From contig JAHBVS010000003.1 of assembly GCA_019637445.1 (NCBI GenBank), positions 1-64,000 of the forward strand: a DNA stretch of 64,000 nucleotides, read 5' to 3'. The notes below the pieces were generated by a model. That model was given only the letters and a program-made list of their open reading frames with translations. It made no database searches and had not been told where the DNA came from. A program made the position numbers and the translations under genes. Source of the DNA: Gemmatimonadaceae bacterium (GTDB lineage Bacteria; Gemmatimonadota; Gemmatimonadetes; Gemmatimonadales; Gemmatimonadaceae). The first letter of the stretch is position 1. Each line of letters starts with the position of its first letter. This document shows positions 13,977 through 23,141 of this stretch, piece after piece.

Positions 13977-15527
13977 CTAGGGGTCGCGCGATGCGCCTGT
14001 AGACCCAGTCGCTGCTTGCGAGAGCACGTACCGCATCAGGGGATCAAGCGTCAGCAGGAACTCGCGCCCATAGATGTCGCCTTCGTAGGTGGCGCGGCGA
14101 TGATAATCCTCGGCCGTCGGCCGGATCTCGACCTCCACCTCGTTGTGGGCGAAGTCCTCGAGACGTCCCACGGCGAGGAAGTCGAGCGCCGGCTCGACGC
14201 GAAACACCAGTCCCGTGTGATCGAGCTTGATGAACAGCGGCTCGATCTGCGATCCGCCCACGAGATCGGTGGCTGCCCCCACCGTGGTGAGCTGTGGGTC
14301 GCCGTTCGCGAACACGGCGAAGTTTGCCGCTGACGAGTAGATGTAGGCGTCGCGCAGGACATAGATGGGTCCGCGGAAGTCGAGCGAGATGGAGTCCGGT
14401 CCGAACCGGATCTCGTTGTCCAGGTATGGCCAGTAGCGTGCATTGCGCAGCTGTGGGACCGCTGTCGCGGGCCTCGCGTCCGCCCGGCCGTAGCGCGCGC
14501 GTGCCGAAGGGTTGTCCTTCATGCGCAGGTCGAGACGCATCGCGAGCTCGCGGCCGAGCAGGTGCCCCAGCACGCCTCGCCAGGTGAGGTCGCTGCCGCC
14601 AGGGTTTCCGCGGATGTCGATGGCGATGCGGTCGAACTGGGCGCCGCTGCGCACGAGGGCATCGACGCGCCCGTTAATGCTGTCCGCGAGCTCCACGTTC
14701 ATCATCGGCAGGCCGATGTAGAGCAGGCGCTGCGTCTCGAAGTACTCGACGCGATGGGTGGACTGCGAGGCGAAGCCAATCGCGTGTGCCCGCGGCGACA
14801 GCCAGCGCACGGAGTCCGCCATCTGCATCTCCAGCACGCGGCCATCGGCGAGCCCAAGGTGGAAGCCCTGGCCAGCCGCGCGATAGAACCGCAGGCTGTA
14901 CGGGATTCCGGCGTTGGACATCCGCAGTGGACGCACGACGTCGAGGTGGCCTTGGATGAAATCCGGGATCGTCTCGCCGTTGATGGTGGTCAGGACGGTC
15001 CCGCGCGACAGCCGTTCTCCGCGATACTCGATGTCGGCATAGACCACATACGCGCCGTCCACGAACACCAGTGGCAGGTCCAGGCGCTGCTCGGGCGCCG
15101 GACAGTGGCGCACGAGGGCCGCGACTCCCTCGTATGACTCGTCCTCCGCGATGTTGAGACGGCTCTGGTACCGTCCGTACTCGCGGAGATAGTCGTAGGA
15201 CATCGTCGACGCGTGCAGGTCCTGCACGAGGTTGATCGCGCGGCCGAGCAAAGCACTGAAGGCGCAGAGATCCGTGCCGGTGCCGATGGCCTGCCGCAAC
15301 GCGGCGAATCGGCGCTCGTAGTCGATGCCAAGCCGCACGGCATTCAAGTCGCGATGGACGGCAAAGGCGTTGATGAAGTCGATTGCTTGGTCGAAGTCTG
15401 CCTGCAACTCCGCAGTGGTGTAGGTCGGCTTCTGGTCGGGACGCGTGATCTCTGCTGCCTGTGCGGCCGACAGGCGAGGAAGCGTCGCGAGCAACGCGGC
15501 ACAGAAGACAATGGGCAGTCTGGGCAT
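13977..15527 (-). CDS. Secreted S41-family (tail-specific protease-like) peptidase
   Basis: A 516-residue protein with a Sec signal (LSAAQAAE). The S41 core is visible: 'FDRIAIDIRGNPGGSDLTWRG' (the strand and glycine loop of the oxyanion region), 'GPIYVLRDAYIYSSAANFAVF' with the nucleophile serine in the SSAA motif, and 'VGAATDLVGGSQ'. The N-terminal part is helical, as in Tricorn-core/CtpA-like secreted peptidases. It lacks an obvious PDZ domain. It may share transcription with the MBL-fold gene on the same strand 40 bp upstream. Confidence 0.82.
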   Translation of the reverse strand: MPRLPIVFCAALLATLPRLSAAQAAEITRPDQKPTYTTAELQADFDQAIDFINAFAVHRDLNAVRLGIDYERRFAALRQAIGTGTDLCAFSALLGRAINLVQDLHASTMSYDYLREYGRYQSRLNIAEDESYEGVAALVRHCPAPEQRLDLPLVFVDGAYVVYADIEYRGERLSRGTVLTTINGETIPDFIQGHLDVVRPLRMSNAGIPYSLRFYRAAGQGFHLGLADGRVLEMQMADSVRWLSPRAHAIGFASQSTHRVEYFETQRLLYIGLPMMNVELADSINGRVDALVRSGAQFDRIAIDIRGNPGGSDLTWRGVLGHLLGRELAMRLDLRMKDNPSARARYGRADARPATAVPQLRNARYWPYLDNEIRFGPDSISLDFRGPIYVLRDAYIYSSAANFAVFANGDPQLTTVGAATDLVGGSQIEPLFIKLDHTGLVFRVEPALDFLAVGRLEDFAHNEVEVEIRPTAEDYHRRATYEGDIYGREFLLTLDPLMRYVLSQAATGSTGASRDP

Positions 15528-15567
15528 CAGGGGCGTGGCGTGGAGGTCAAGGCAGGGTGGGCACGCA

Positions 15568-16995
15568 CTACCGAATGGGCAGGCGACGCATCGTCACCTC
15601 AAAGGGCTGCGTCCATTGCCCGTCCCCCGTTCCCGTCTCCACGAGCCAGGTCCAACTGCCATCCTCACGCGGACTGAAGCGCATGCGATTGAAGGCCTTC
15701 GCCCCGTCGCTGTCGAGGTAGTGCGTCCCCGGGCCGACGTTCGACACCAGCAGCGAGCCATCAGCCTCCCGTGTGCCCTCGAACACGTCGAGCAGTCCGG
15801 AGATCTGGTCGCGGGAGACGATGCGATATCGCGCCTGGACGTGGTCGTACGAGAACATCAGCTGATACTGGTAGCCGGAGGGAGCGGTGACCGTCGCGTC
15901 AATGTAGAGCCCGCCGAGCCCGAGCGTGATGTTCGCGTTCTCATAGCGTCCCACGAGGAACAGTAGCGGGCGCAGGCTGTCGCGCACAGCGGCAGTCGGA
16001 GGTGGCACTGGTCGCGTTGAGTCGGCGACGATGGTGGCGATCAACGCCGGGAGTTCGAAGCGCGCCATGCCCACGGCACCGATGCCGTAGTCGGCGCGCT
16101 GGGCCGTCTGCAGCGCGAGCAGCAGGAGCAACTGCCGCTTTGCGGGCATCGTGAAGTCGCCCGTGGCGCTTCGGTTCGTGGGGTCTGTCCCGACCAGCGC
16201 CGCCGCGGCGAGCATCGCGCGCAGCTGTTCGACGTTGTCGCCCACGACGCGGTCCAGCGGACGCGGACCGTAGTGTCCGGAGTACGCCGTGACCTCGCCC
16301 GGGTGGTCGGCGAGGATCTTCGGCAACGCGGCCAGGGCAGGCCGCGCAGTGGATGTCCCGACGTAGAACGTCGCGCCGTGGACCGTCGCGTCGCCCGTGA
16401 AGGCTGCCTTCATCTCCGGCACCCAAACCACGCTGTTGTTGGCCGCCTCCATCGGGCCGTAGTCCCGGATTACCATCGTGAGACCGGCGAGCCGCAGCGT
16501 GTCCCCCGAGGCGACGGTGCGGTCCACGCCGCGAAACTCGGCGTCGTACTCGTCGCCCAAGGCGCGCAGCCAGCCGCCGGGCACCATTCCCTCGTCGTGC
16601 ACCGCACGCATCGCGTCGGCCGTCGCTTGCGTGGCGATGACCGGCACGCCGGGGAAGGCTGCCCGGATGGTCGGGAGCCCGCCAAAGTGGTCGGCGTGTG
16701 GGTGCGTGATGATGACGGCACGCAGCGGCTTGCCCGACGCGCGCAGCGCGGCGACGAGGGCGCGTGCGTCGCGCCGCAGCATCAGCGCGTCGATGAGCAG
16801 CAGGCCGTCGGCGGTCTCGATCCACCAGGCGTTGGCGTCGTAGCCCTCAGCGGTCGCGACGGCGCGGTGCAGCAGCGGCCTGTCGCGCGAGGTCGTGTCG
16901 TTGCGCGGCGGCTGCTGGGCGGGCAGGGCGTTGGGGAGGAGGAACAGAATCGCGAGCGCCAGGACGCTCAAGCGGCGGCAGAATGGTGTAGGCAT
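15568..16995 (-). CDS. Secreted MBL-fold metallo-hydrolase
   Basis: A 475-residue protein with a signal peptide (ending LPAQQ) and an MBL-fold domain: zinc motif HPHADHFGG (about residues 98-106), a later 'FTGDATVHG' with the bridging aspartate, and 'YSGHYGPRP' with the last histidine. The C-terminal 120 residues form a beta-rich extra domain ('LFLVGRYENANITLGLGGLYIDATV'). The family covers many hydrolases (beta-lactamases, alkylsulfatases, lactonases), so the substrate is unknown. Confidence 0.85.
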   Translation of the reverse strand: MPTPFCRRLSVLALAILFLLPNALPAQQPPRNDTTSRDRPLLHRAVATAEGYDANAWWIETADGLLLIDALMLRRDARALVAALRASGKPLRAVIITHPHADHFGGLPTIRAAFPGVPVIATQATADAMRAVHDEGMVPGGWLRALGDEYDAEFRGVDRTVASGDTLRLAGLTMVIRDYGPMEAANNSVVWVPEMKAAFTGDATVHGATFYVGTSTARPALAALPKILADHPGEVTAYSGHYGPRPLDRVVGDNVEQLRAMLAAAALVGTDPTNRSATGDFTMPAKRQLLLLLALQTAQRADYGIGAVGMARFELPALIATIVADSTRPVPPPTAAVRDSLRPLLFLVGRYENANITLGLGGLYIDATVTAPSGYQYQLMFSYDHVQARYRIVSRDQISGLLDVFEGTREADGSLLVSNVGPGTHYLDSDGAKAFNRMRFSPREDGSWTWLVETGTGDGQWTQPFEVTMRRLPIR

Positions 16996-17113
16996 GCCGA
17001 TTCTTACGGGACACGGCGGCGCTCCGCCTCAGGCTGGCGATACCGTGGGATGAACGCCCGTCACTACGGTGCGAGTCGGCCGCCGCGACCTCAACGGCTG
17101 CCGCCGTTGCCGC

Positions 17114-17947
17114 CTACGCGTCGCCCAGCAACTCGCGCACCTCGGCCACGTAGCGCTCGCTCACCGCCACCGTGGCGCCGCCGCGCAGGCGTAGCGCATA
17201 CGTGCCGTCGCCCGTCACCTGCAGCGACCGACACTCGCGCCGCCGCACGATGTGCCGCCGGTGTACGCGCAGGAACTCGGCGGGGTCGAGCCGGTCGGCC
17301 AGCGCCGCCAAGGTCACGCGATGCAGTACCACTCGGCGCTCGAGGTGCAGCTCCGCATAGTTGCCGGCCGCCGAGATCCAGCGTACGTCTGCCACGCGGA
17401 CCACTTCGAGGTGCCCGACGGACTTCACGCTGAACCGTTGCAGGTAGCGCGAGGGCGCGGGCACGCCGTCCACCGCCGGCGCCGCCGTACCGGCATCGTC
17501 GAGGAATGCGCGCAGCGCCTCGCCGTACGCGGCCCCGGTGCGCAGGGCCAGCAGCGACTCCACGCGATGCAAGCCGCTGGCGAGCCGCGCGTCGTCAAAG
17601 GGCTTGATGAGATAGTCGATGGCGTGCAGCTCAAATGCCTCGACGGCGTGCCCTTCGTACGCCGTGACGAAGACGACGATCGGCGGCGCCGGGAGCTCGA
17701 TCAGATGGCGGGCGAGGACCAAGCCCGACGTGCGCGGCATCCGGATATCGAGGAAGACCACGTCCGGTCTCGAGTGCTCGATGGCCGCGAGCGCGGAGGC
17801 CGCGTCGGCGCAGGCGGCCAGCACCTGCCAACGCGGGAAGGCATCGAGGGCACGCTGGAGGTTCAGGCGGGCCAGCGGTTCGTCGTCGACGATGAGTGCC
17901 CGGATCGGCGCGTCGACAGGCGCCTTGGGCGTCGGCGTGTCAGTCAT
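17114..17947 (-). CDS. LytTR-family response regulator
   Basis: A 277-residue regulator. The receiver domain has 'ALIVDDEPLAR' (acid pocket), the phosphorylated aspartate in 'DVVFLDIRMP' and the lysine in 'YLIKPFD'. A linker leads to a LytTR DNA-binding domain ('VRVADVRWISAAGNYAELHLE', then 'FLRVHRRHIVRRRECRS'). The start ATG overlaps the end of the sensor kinase gene by eight bases, so the two form an operon and a cognate pair. Targets are unknown. Confidence 0.92.
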   Translation of the reverse strand: MTDTPTPKAPVDAPIRALIVDDEPLARLNLQRALDAFPRWQVLAACADAASALAAIEHSRPDVVFLDIRMPRTSGLVLARHLIELPAPPIVVFVTAYEGHAVEAFELHAIDYLIKPFDDARLASGLHRVESLLALRTGAAYGEALRAFLDDAGTAAPAVDGVPAPSRYLQRFSVKSVGHLEVVRVADVRWISAAGNYAELHLERRVVLHRVTLAALADRLDPAEFLRVHRRHIVRRRECRSLQVTGDGTYALRLRGGATVAVSERYVAEVRELLGDA

Positions 17948-19052
17948 CAATGCTGTGCGGCAGGATGAGCAGCACCTCAAAGCGGTCGTCGCGCTCGACG
18001 GTCTCCAGGGTTGCGCGTCCCCGGTACGCGGCCTCCACGCGTGCCTGCAGTGTGCGGAGTCCGACCCCCAAGCCGGGATTGGGGGGCGCGTCGGTCGGGA
18101 CAGAGTTCACAAGCCGGATCAGGCAGCGTTCCCCCTGCGACTCGCAGCGCACGTCGATGCTCGCCGTGCCCTCGCTGCGTTCCAGACCGTGCCGGATCGC
18201 GTTCTCCGCGAGCGGCTGCAGCAATAGGGGAGGCGACTCGAGGTCGTCCGGGATGCCGTCCAATCCGTCGTAGCGAACCTGCAGGCGCGTACCGAAGCGC
18301 AGTTGCTGCAGGCCAAGGTACTCGCGCAGGAACGACACTTCATCCGACAGCGGCACCCAGTCCTTGGCGACCGCCGTCGTCGCGTAGCGCAGCAGCCGGC
18401 TCAACTGCTGCAGCGCCGTCAGCGCCAGCGCGCGGTCGTCGCTGCGCACCAGCCCGGCGATGGCGTTCAGGGCGTTGTAGAGAAAGTGCGGCTCCAGTTG
18501 CGCGCGGAGGCCCTGCAGGCGCTGCTCCTCGAGCGCGAGCCGCAGCCGGAGATTCTCCTCGTGCAGGCGGCGTTCCAATGCGGCGTCGCGCCGTCGCGTA
18601 CTCACTGCAACCACGGCGTAGACTACGGCATTCGTCGCGAGCACAAGGCTGGCGTCGAGCAGGATGATCAGCGCAGGCAGCTGCCGCAGCGTGGGGAGGA
18701 TGGCCGAAAGCGTTACCGTGCCGTCGCTGAGGATCAGCACGGCTTGGTACGTCAACTCAAGCGCGAGGTACAGCGCGCTCACGAGGGCCACCGCCGCCCA
18801 GGGGCGCTTTGCCTGGCGATGAATCAGGTACAGCGCCGTCGCGAACGGCACGAAGGGCGCGTAGGCAATCCAGTAGCCGCGCAGCATGCCGGCGAGCGCG
18901 GGGGTCTGCCCGCGGTGCACGGCGTCGCTCCACGCCGAGAGGGCGTGGACGCTGGCGACGGCGCCCCAAACGGCCAGGTTGGCGAGCAACGTCCGGCCGA
19001 GCGAGGGCAGGCTGAGGGGCGCGGCGTTCGTGCGCGGTGCGGGTGCGGACAT
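17940..19052 (-). CDS. LytS/YehU-type sensor histidine kinase
   Basis: A 370-residue kinase with four to five predicted transmembrane helices in the first 150 residues and no obvious periplasmic sensor domain. The His_kinase domain carries 'LRAQLEPHFLYNALNAIAGL' with the phosphorylated histidine, and the ATPase domain has the N box ('PLAENAIRHGLERS') and G box ('GLGVGLRTLQARVEA'). This is the architecture of kinases paired with LytTR regulators, and the partner overlaps its 3' end. The signal sensed is unknown. Confidence 0.92.
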   Translation of the reverse strand: MSAPAPRTNAAPLSLPSLGRTLLANLAVWGAVASVHALSAWSDAVHRGQTPALAGMLRGYWIAYAPFVPFATALYLIHRQAKRPWAAVALVSALYLALELTYQAVLILSDGTVTLSAILPTLRQLPALIILLDASLVLATNAVVYAVVAVSTRRRDAALERRLHEENLRLRLALEEQRLQGLRAQLEPHFLYNALNAIAGLVRSDDRALALTALQQLSRLLRYATTAVAKDWVPLSDEVSFLREYLGLQQLRFGTRLQVRYDGLDGIPDDLESPPLLLQPLAENAIRHGLERSEGTASIDVRCESQGERCLIRLVNSVPTDAPPNPGLGVGLRTLQARVEAAYRGRATLETVERDDRFEVLLILPHSIDD

Positions 19053-19217
19053 CAGGGGTTCAAGCTACGCCATTCTATAGTAGAGGGTGGCGGGGAGACG
19101 GGGCCAATCGCCGATGCGGTGGGACGAACGTGCCCGTGCGGGAGTCCTTGGCGTCGGTGGCGGAAGTGTGGCGAGCCCGTAGAATTGCGGGGGTGGGGCG
19201 AGACCTTGGAGGGTGGA

Positions 19218-19709
19218 ATGCGAAGAGGGGAGTCGATGCTGCCGGAGTTCGACCAAGAGATGGCCACGACGCGTCGGCTGCTCGAACGCGTGCCAAGCGA
19301 GCACATGGCGTGGCGGCCGCATCCGAAGTCGTTCCCGCTCGGCCACCTGGTGCAGCTCATTTGCCGCATGCCGGGTTGGATCACGAATGCCCTCACCGAC
19401 GACAGTCTCGACCTCGCAGCGGGGAAGGGCTACTCCTTCGAGACCCTGGCCACGCTGCTCCAGGAGTTCGATGGCAACGTGAATCAGGCGCGCACAGTCC
19501 TCGCCGAGACTTCGGACGCCCATCTCGACACGGAGTGGTCGCTCCGCATGGGAGACCGCACGCTGTTCACCTCGCTCCGAGGGGCGGTGGTCCGCCAGAC
19601 CATCAGCCACTTGGTGCACCACCGCGGGCAGCTCAGTGTGTACCTGCGGCTGCTCGACGTGCCGCTGCCGTCGATCTACGGTCCGACCGCTGACGAGCGG
19701 ACATTTTGA
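19218..19709 (+). CDS. DinB-family (DUF664-like) protein
   Basis: A 163-residue four-helix-bundle protein with the conserved metal-site histidines of DinB-like proteins: 'PLGHLVQLI' in helix 2 and 'TISHLVHHRGQLSVYLRLL' near the C terminus. The family includes thiol-dependent transferases (bacillithiol or glutathione S-transferases), but most members have no known activity. ATG 19218 follows GGAGGG; ATG 19236 is also possible after GAGGGGAG. Divergent from the kinase gene. Confidence 0.85.
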   Translation: MRRGESMLPEFDQEMATTRRLLERVPSEHMAWRPHPKSFPLGHLVQLICRMPGWITNALTDDSLDLAAGKGYSFETLATLLQEFDGNVNQARTVLAETSDAHLDTEWSLRMGDRTLFTSLRGAVVRQTISHLVHHRGQLSVYLRLLDVPLPSIYGPTADERTF

Positions 19710-19827
19710 ACTCGTGGGCGCGCGAGGCGCCGTGCCCGGTGACCATTTCGTCCGCCGAAGGGTATGGCGGGTATCCCCGGCCGAGGAGAGGCGCCTGCGC
19801 CAGCATCTCCAGTTCCCCCCGCGTCAG

Positions 19828-20187
19828 GTGCGCACGCAGGTCACGCTCCTGTCCGTGATCGTCATGCTCTTCGGGTGCGCTCCAGAGCGGGCCCTGGGTC
19901 CGGCGGCTCCGTCGCGCGCCGAGGCGGTCGCGAGTGTGGTCCCGGAGTCGATGCAGGCGCCCGCCCCGACCATCATCGTCTGCCAACGCTTCGCCGTTCG
20001 TGACACGCTGCATCTCGTCGACGGGAAGATCGTGTCGGCGAACACCGCGCGCGCACGGATCAAGCAGGGACGGGTGCAGGTCGATACGCTGCGCGGAGCT
20101 GCCGCCGTTTCGCTCTACGGGTCGAGGGGCGCGCTGGGGGCGATTGTCGTGACCACGCGCGAGAGCGGGCGCGCAGCGACACGCTGA
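19828..20187 (+). CDS. Small lipoprotein with TonB-receptor plug-like C terminus
   Basis: The 119-residue product has a hydrophobic leader and lipobox (VMLFGC). The end, 'AAVSLYGSRGALGAIVVTTRES', closely resembles the close of a TonB-dependent receptor plug domain (the S-x-YG-x-RGA-x-G-x-I-x-x-T pattern), but there is no barrel. Such plug-only lipoproteins occur in Gemmatimonadota and Bacteroidota and may dock to a partner. A GTG start is assumed. A decayed attC overlaps its stop codon, so it may be a former cassette gene. Confidence 0.55.
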   Translation: MRTQVTLLSVIVMLFGCAPERALGPAAPSRAEAVASVVPESMQAPAPTIIVCQRFAVRDTLHLVDGKIVSANTARARIKQGRVQVDTLRGAAAVSLYGSRGALGAIVVTTRESGRAATR

Positions 20188-20258
20188 CTCGGCCTAGGCC
20201 AGGCTGATTGCGGCAGCTTCGCCGCGGCAGCTTATTTGAGCGGCCACCGCCGAGCAAT
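20186..20258 (+). other. attC relic far outside the array
   Basis: CTTATTTGAGCGGCCACCGC followed by CGAGCAA matches the right half of attC 7 (CTTATTTGAACGGCCACTGC, then TGAAGCAA) with only four differences. GGCCTAGGCC at 20190-20199 matches the arm of attC 3. The left core box and the GTT are gone, so it is inactive. It lies 8.6 kb beyond the array end. Confidence 0.7.
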
Positions 20259-20291
20259 GCGGTGGTAGGACCTGTCGCCCGGGAGGCTGCC

Positions 20292-20558
20292 GTGTTCTCG
20301 CTCATACTCATCGTCGGTATCATCGCCATGGTGATCAGCGCGCGCCGGTTCGCCGCGCGGAAGGAGCGCGAGGGCACCTGGGATCGCAACGGACCGCTGC
20401 ATCCGACGACGGGGCCGATGCTGGCCTCCGAGATCTTCGACAGCGGGCTCCGCCGCGCCTGGGAGCACCAGCACGGACCCGAAGGCACGCACTTGCCGTA
20501 CGCGCGCGAGATGCCGCCCATCGTTCCGCCGCTGGATGACGACAACGCGCCACGCTAG
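20292..20558 (+). CDS. Small single-helix membrane protein
   Basis: An 88-residue protein with one N-terminal transmembrane helix (about residues 2-18) followed by a basic stretch (SARRFAARKERE) and a proline-rich soluble tail with an HQHGPEGTH segment. GTG 20292 is chosen because it has a strong GGGAGG site six bases upstream. No family is recognised. Confidence 0.6.
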   Translation: MFSLILIVGIIAMVISARRFAARKEREGTWDRNGPLHPTTGPMLASEIFDSGLRRAWEHQHGPEGTHLPYAREMPPIVPPLDDDNAPR

Positions 20559-20708
20559 TGGGACGCGCATCCGGAACGCATCCGGACGGAGGTCTGCTAC
20601 CTCGTGGAACGCGTCGCCCCCGGCCTGGCGCAGTGAATCAACACCTCATGACGCGAACCGGCCACGTCTGGCGAGCTCCACTCGACGCGCAGGGAATCCA
20701 CGCGAACT

Positions 20709-21125
20709 GTGAACACCACAAGGACGCCCCACGTGCACGCTGATGTCCAGCGCTACAACGCCACGCAATCGCCCAACCACCAAGTCCTCTGCGAGCTACT
20801 GGCCGCGGAGATCGACAAGGCCCTGCCCACGGCCGAGAACAAGATCTGGCACGGCCACCCCGTGTGGTTCCTCGACGACAATCCCATCGTCGGCTACAGC
20901 CGACAGAAGCCGGGCATCCGATTGATGTTCTGGAGCGGCGCCGATTTCGACGAGGAGGGACTCGACGTCGTCGGCAAGAAGTTCAAGGACGCCTCGGCGT
21001 TCTTCAACGACGTCGCCGAGGTGAGGAAGACGCTGCTGCGGCGCTGGCTCAAGAAGTCGCGCGAGATCCAGTGGAATTACCGGGACATCGTCAAGCGCAA
21101 AGGGCGGCTCGAGCGGCTACGCTGA
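20709..21125 (+). CDS. DUF1801-family protein
   Basis: A 138-residue soluble protein with the DUF1801 (YdhG-like) pattern: 'LCELLAAEIDKALPTAENKIWHGHPVWFLDDNPIVGYSRQKPGIRLMFWSGADFD', an alpha/beta fold of unknown activity. The C terminus is strongly basic (KKSREIQWNYRDIVKRKGRLERLR). The start is GTG; no close ribosome binding site is seen. It appears monocistronic. Confidence 0.75.
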   Translation: MNTTRTPHVHADVQRYNATQSPNHQVLCELLAAEIDKALPTAENKIWHGHPVWFLDDNPIVGYSRQKPGIRLMFWSGADFDEEGLDVVGKKFKDASAFFNDVAEVRKTLLRRWLKKSREIQWNYRDIVKRKGRLERLR

Positions 21126-21179
21126 CGGCCGTGCGGCGCTTCGGGCGAGTCGCTCTCGCTTGCACTCGCAAGCCGCGCC

Positions 21180-23141
21180 TCAGCGGATCCCCAACTCCGC
21201 GCGCGCATCCGCCGGCAACAATGGAATCAACTGCCGCACCGGCACCGCGAACCCATACTGCCGCTGCCCCTGCGCCAAGGCCTCGCGCAGGCCGGCCCGA
21301 TGCACCCCGACCACCTCGCCGTCGGCATTGAACAGCGGACTGCCACTCGAGCCACCCACCGAGAAGCCGTTGAATCGCAGCTCGTCGCTGGTGACCTGCG
21401 CAAAGATGCCCGCGCTCATCGACGTGCGTACCGCACCGGTCGAGAAGTCGTAGGCCAACGACGCGCCGGCTGGATACCCAATCATCGCCGCCGACTCGCC
21501 CTGCTTGGCGCGTGTGCCGCTCCAGTCGATCTTCGGGATCACCGGGCCGCCGTAGTCGCGGATCCTGAGCAGCGCGAGATCGGGTGTATCGCCGGTCGGC
21601 AAACTGACGACCTCGGCGCGCAGCCGCTGGTTGGTATCCGCCAATCGCACGAACAATGAGTCCGCCGGTTTCCCGTTGTCCGTCGCCACGTGGCGATTGG
21701 TGACGAAATAGCCGGAGCGCGTGAGCACAAAGCCCGAGCCGTCCCAGACCTCGCTGCCGCCGTAGCCGGTGACCATCCCGACGGCCGGCCCCGCCGCTTG
21801 CGAGATGGCCGCGAGGTTCACGGACTTCACCGCGCGCACCTGGTCGGAGATGGCGGCGCTGCGTTCCTCCTGACTGCGGATGGCGCTGCGCAGGCTGTCG
21901 AGCAGGCCGCGCGAGGCGCGGGCCTCGCGTTCGCTGCCGCTGGCGACGCGCGCGCTCGCTGCGGCCAACTCATCGCGCAGGCGATTGAGTTCGTCGAGCG
22001 ATTGGCGCTGCGCCGAATCGCCGGCGGCGAGCTGTTGGCTGAGCGCGAGCTCGGCGCGCTGCAGGGCGCCCTCGAGCGCGGTCGTCTTCTCCGACGCTGC
22101 GGCCAGGGCGACTCGCTGTTCCTCGAGCTGGCGCGCGGTGAGGCGCTGCTGTTGGTCCGTCCACCAATAGAAGCCCGCCACCGAGGCGGACATCAAGGCG
22201 ACAAACGACCACACCGTCACGCGCAGGCGTGAGGCGCTCTTGCGGCTCGACTCCTCGATCATGCCGCGCAGCATCATCGTCTTGCCTTGCGGGGCGGCGG
22301 CCGCTGCGTTTGCCACGTGCGCGGCGGAGCGCGCGCCTGCGGAGCCGGCAGCGGCCGGGCGCGGGGACTGCGCTGCATCGGCGACTGCCGGAGGGAGCTT
22401 CAGGACCTCGACGAGCAACTCCGGCCCGCCAGGGCCCAGCGCGATGCGATCGCGCAGCTTGAGCTCGTGGTCGCCCGTGACGGGCTTCGCGTTGAGCTGA
22501 GTGCCATTGCTGCTCTTCAGGTCACGCAACAGCACGCGCCCATCCGGCGCGAGGACGATCTCGGCGTGCACGCGCGAGACGGCCGAATCGCCCGCCTGCC
22601 GCGGTTGCACTTCGCACTCCTCGCCGCGGCCGAGGCGGATGCGACCGCCGCGCGCGGGATAGCGGTTCCCGGTGCGCACTTCCTTGAGCACGAGTTCAAG
22701 CGTCGGGGAAGCGGGAGACGCCGCGGCTGATGCAGCGGCAGGCGCAACCGCAGGTGCCGAGCGCGCCGCGCTGGGAGCGCCCGCCGGTCCCGCCGCGCCA
22801 TCCTCGGCAATCGTCTCCGCGATGCGCCGGTTGCGCAGCCCATCGACCCGGAACTCCGGGCCACGCTCTCCGAGCCGCAGCAGCGCGCCGACATCGATTG
22901 GCTGCGGCGCGTTCGCCCCCAGCCGCTGCCCGTTGAGCGAGGTCCCGTTGCGGCTGCCGAGGTCCTCGATCATCCAGCGCCCGTCACGCTGGAACAGCCG
23001 CGCGTGGAATCCGGAGACGACGCCAGCCCCATCGCCCTCGATGACGACCGCACAGTCCGGATCACGCCCGAGGCGCAGCTCGTCCGACGCGAACTCTTGG
23101 ACGGTGCCGGTGCGCATATCGCGAAGCGAGAGCAGCGTCAC
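21180..23141 (-). CDS. Membrane protein with two FHA domains, coiled coil and trypsin-like serine protease domain
   Basis: This 653-residue protein has FHA domain 1 (about residues 1-95, 'LGRDPDCAVVIEGDG...VSGFHARLF...DLGSRNGTSLNG'), an alanine-rich linker, FHA domain 2 (about 140-235, 'RIRLGRGEECEV...VSRVHAEI...DLKSSNGTQLNA'), one transmembrane helix (about residue 300, 'VWSFVALMSASVAGFYWW'), a coiled coil, and a trypsin/Deg-like protease with His in 'TNRHVAT', Asp in 'DLALLRI' and Ser in 'GGSSGSPLF'. FHA domains bind phosphothreonine, so cytosolic kinase signals could control an extracytoplasmic protease. GTG start at 23141, chosen just before the first FHA strand. Confidence 0.85.
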   Translation of the reverse strand: MTLLSLRDMRTGTVQEFASDELRLGRDPDCAVVIEGDGAGVVSGFHARLFQRDGRWMIEDLGSRNGTSLNGQRLGANAPQPIDVGALLRLGERGPEFRVDGLRNRRIAETIAEDGAAGPAGAPSAARSAPAVAPAAASAAASPASPTLELVLKEVRTGNRYPARGGRIRLGRGEECEVQPRQAGDSAVSRVHAEIVLAPDGRVLLRDLKSSNGTQLNAKPVTGDHELKLRDRIALGPGGPELLVEVLKLPPAVADAAQSPRPAAAGSAGARSAAHVANAAAAAPQGKTMMLRGMIEESSRKSASRLRVTVWSFVALMSASVAGFYWWTDQQQRLTARQLEEQRVALAAASEKTTALEGALQRAELALSQQLAAGDSAQRQSLDELNRLRDELAAASARVASGSEREARASRGLLDSLRSAIRSQEERSAAISDQVRAVKSVNLAAISQAAGPAVGMVTGYGGSEVWDGSGFVLTRSGYFVTNRHVATDNGKPADSLFVRLADTNQRLRAEVVSLPTGDTPDLALLRIRDYGGPVIPKIDWSGTRAKQGESAAMIGYPAGASLAYDFSTGAVRTSMSAGIFAQVTSDELRFNGFSVGGSSGSPLFNADGEVVGVHRAGLREALAQGQRQYGFAVPVRQLIPLLPADARAELGIR

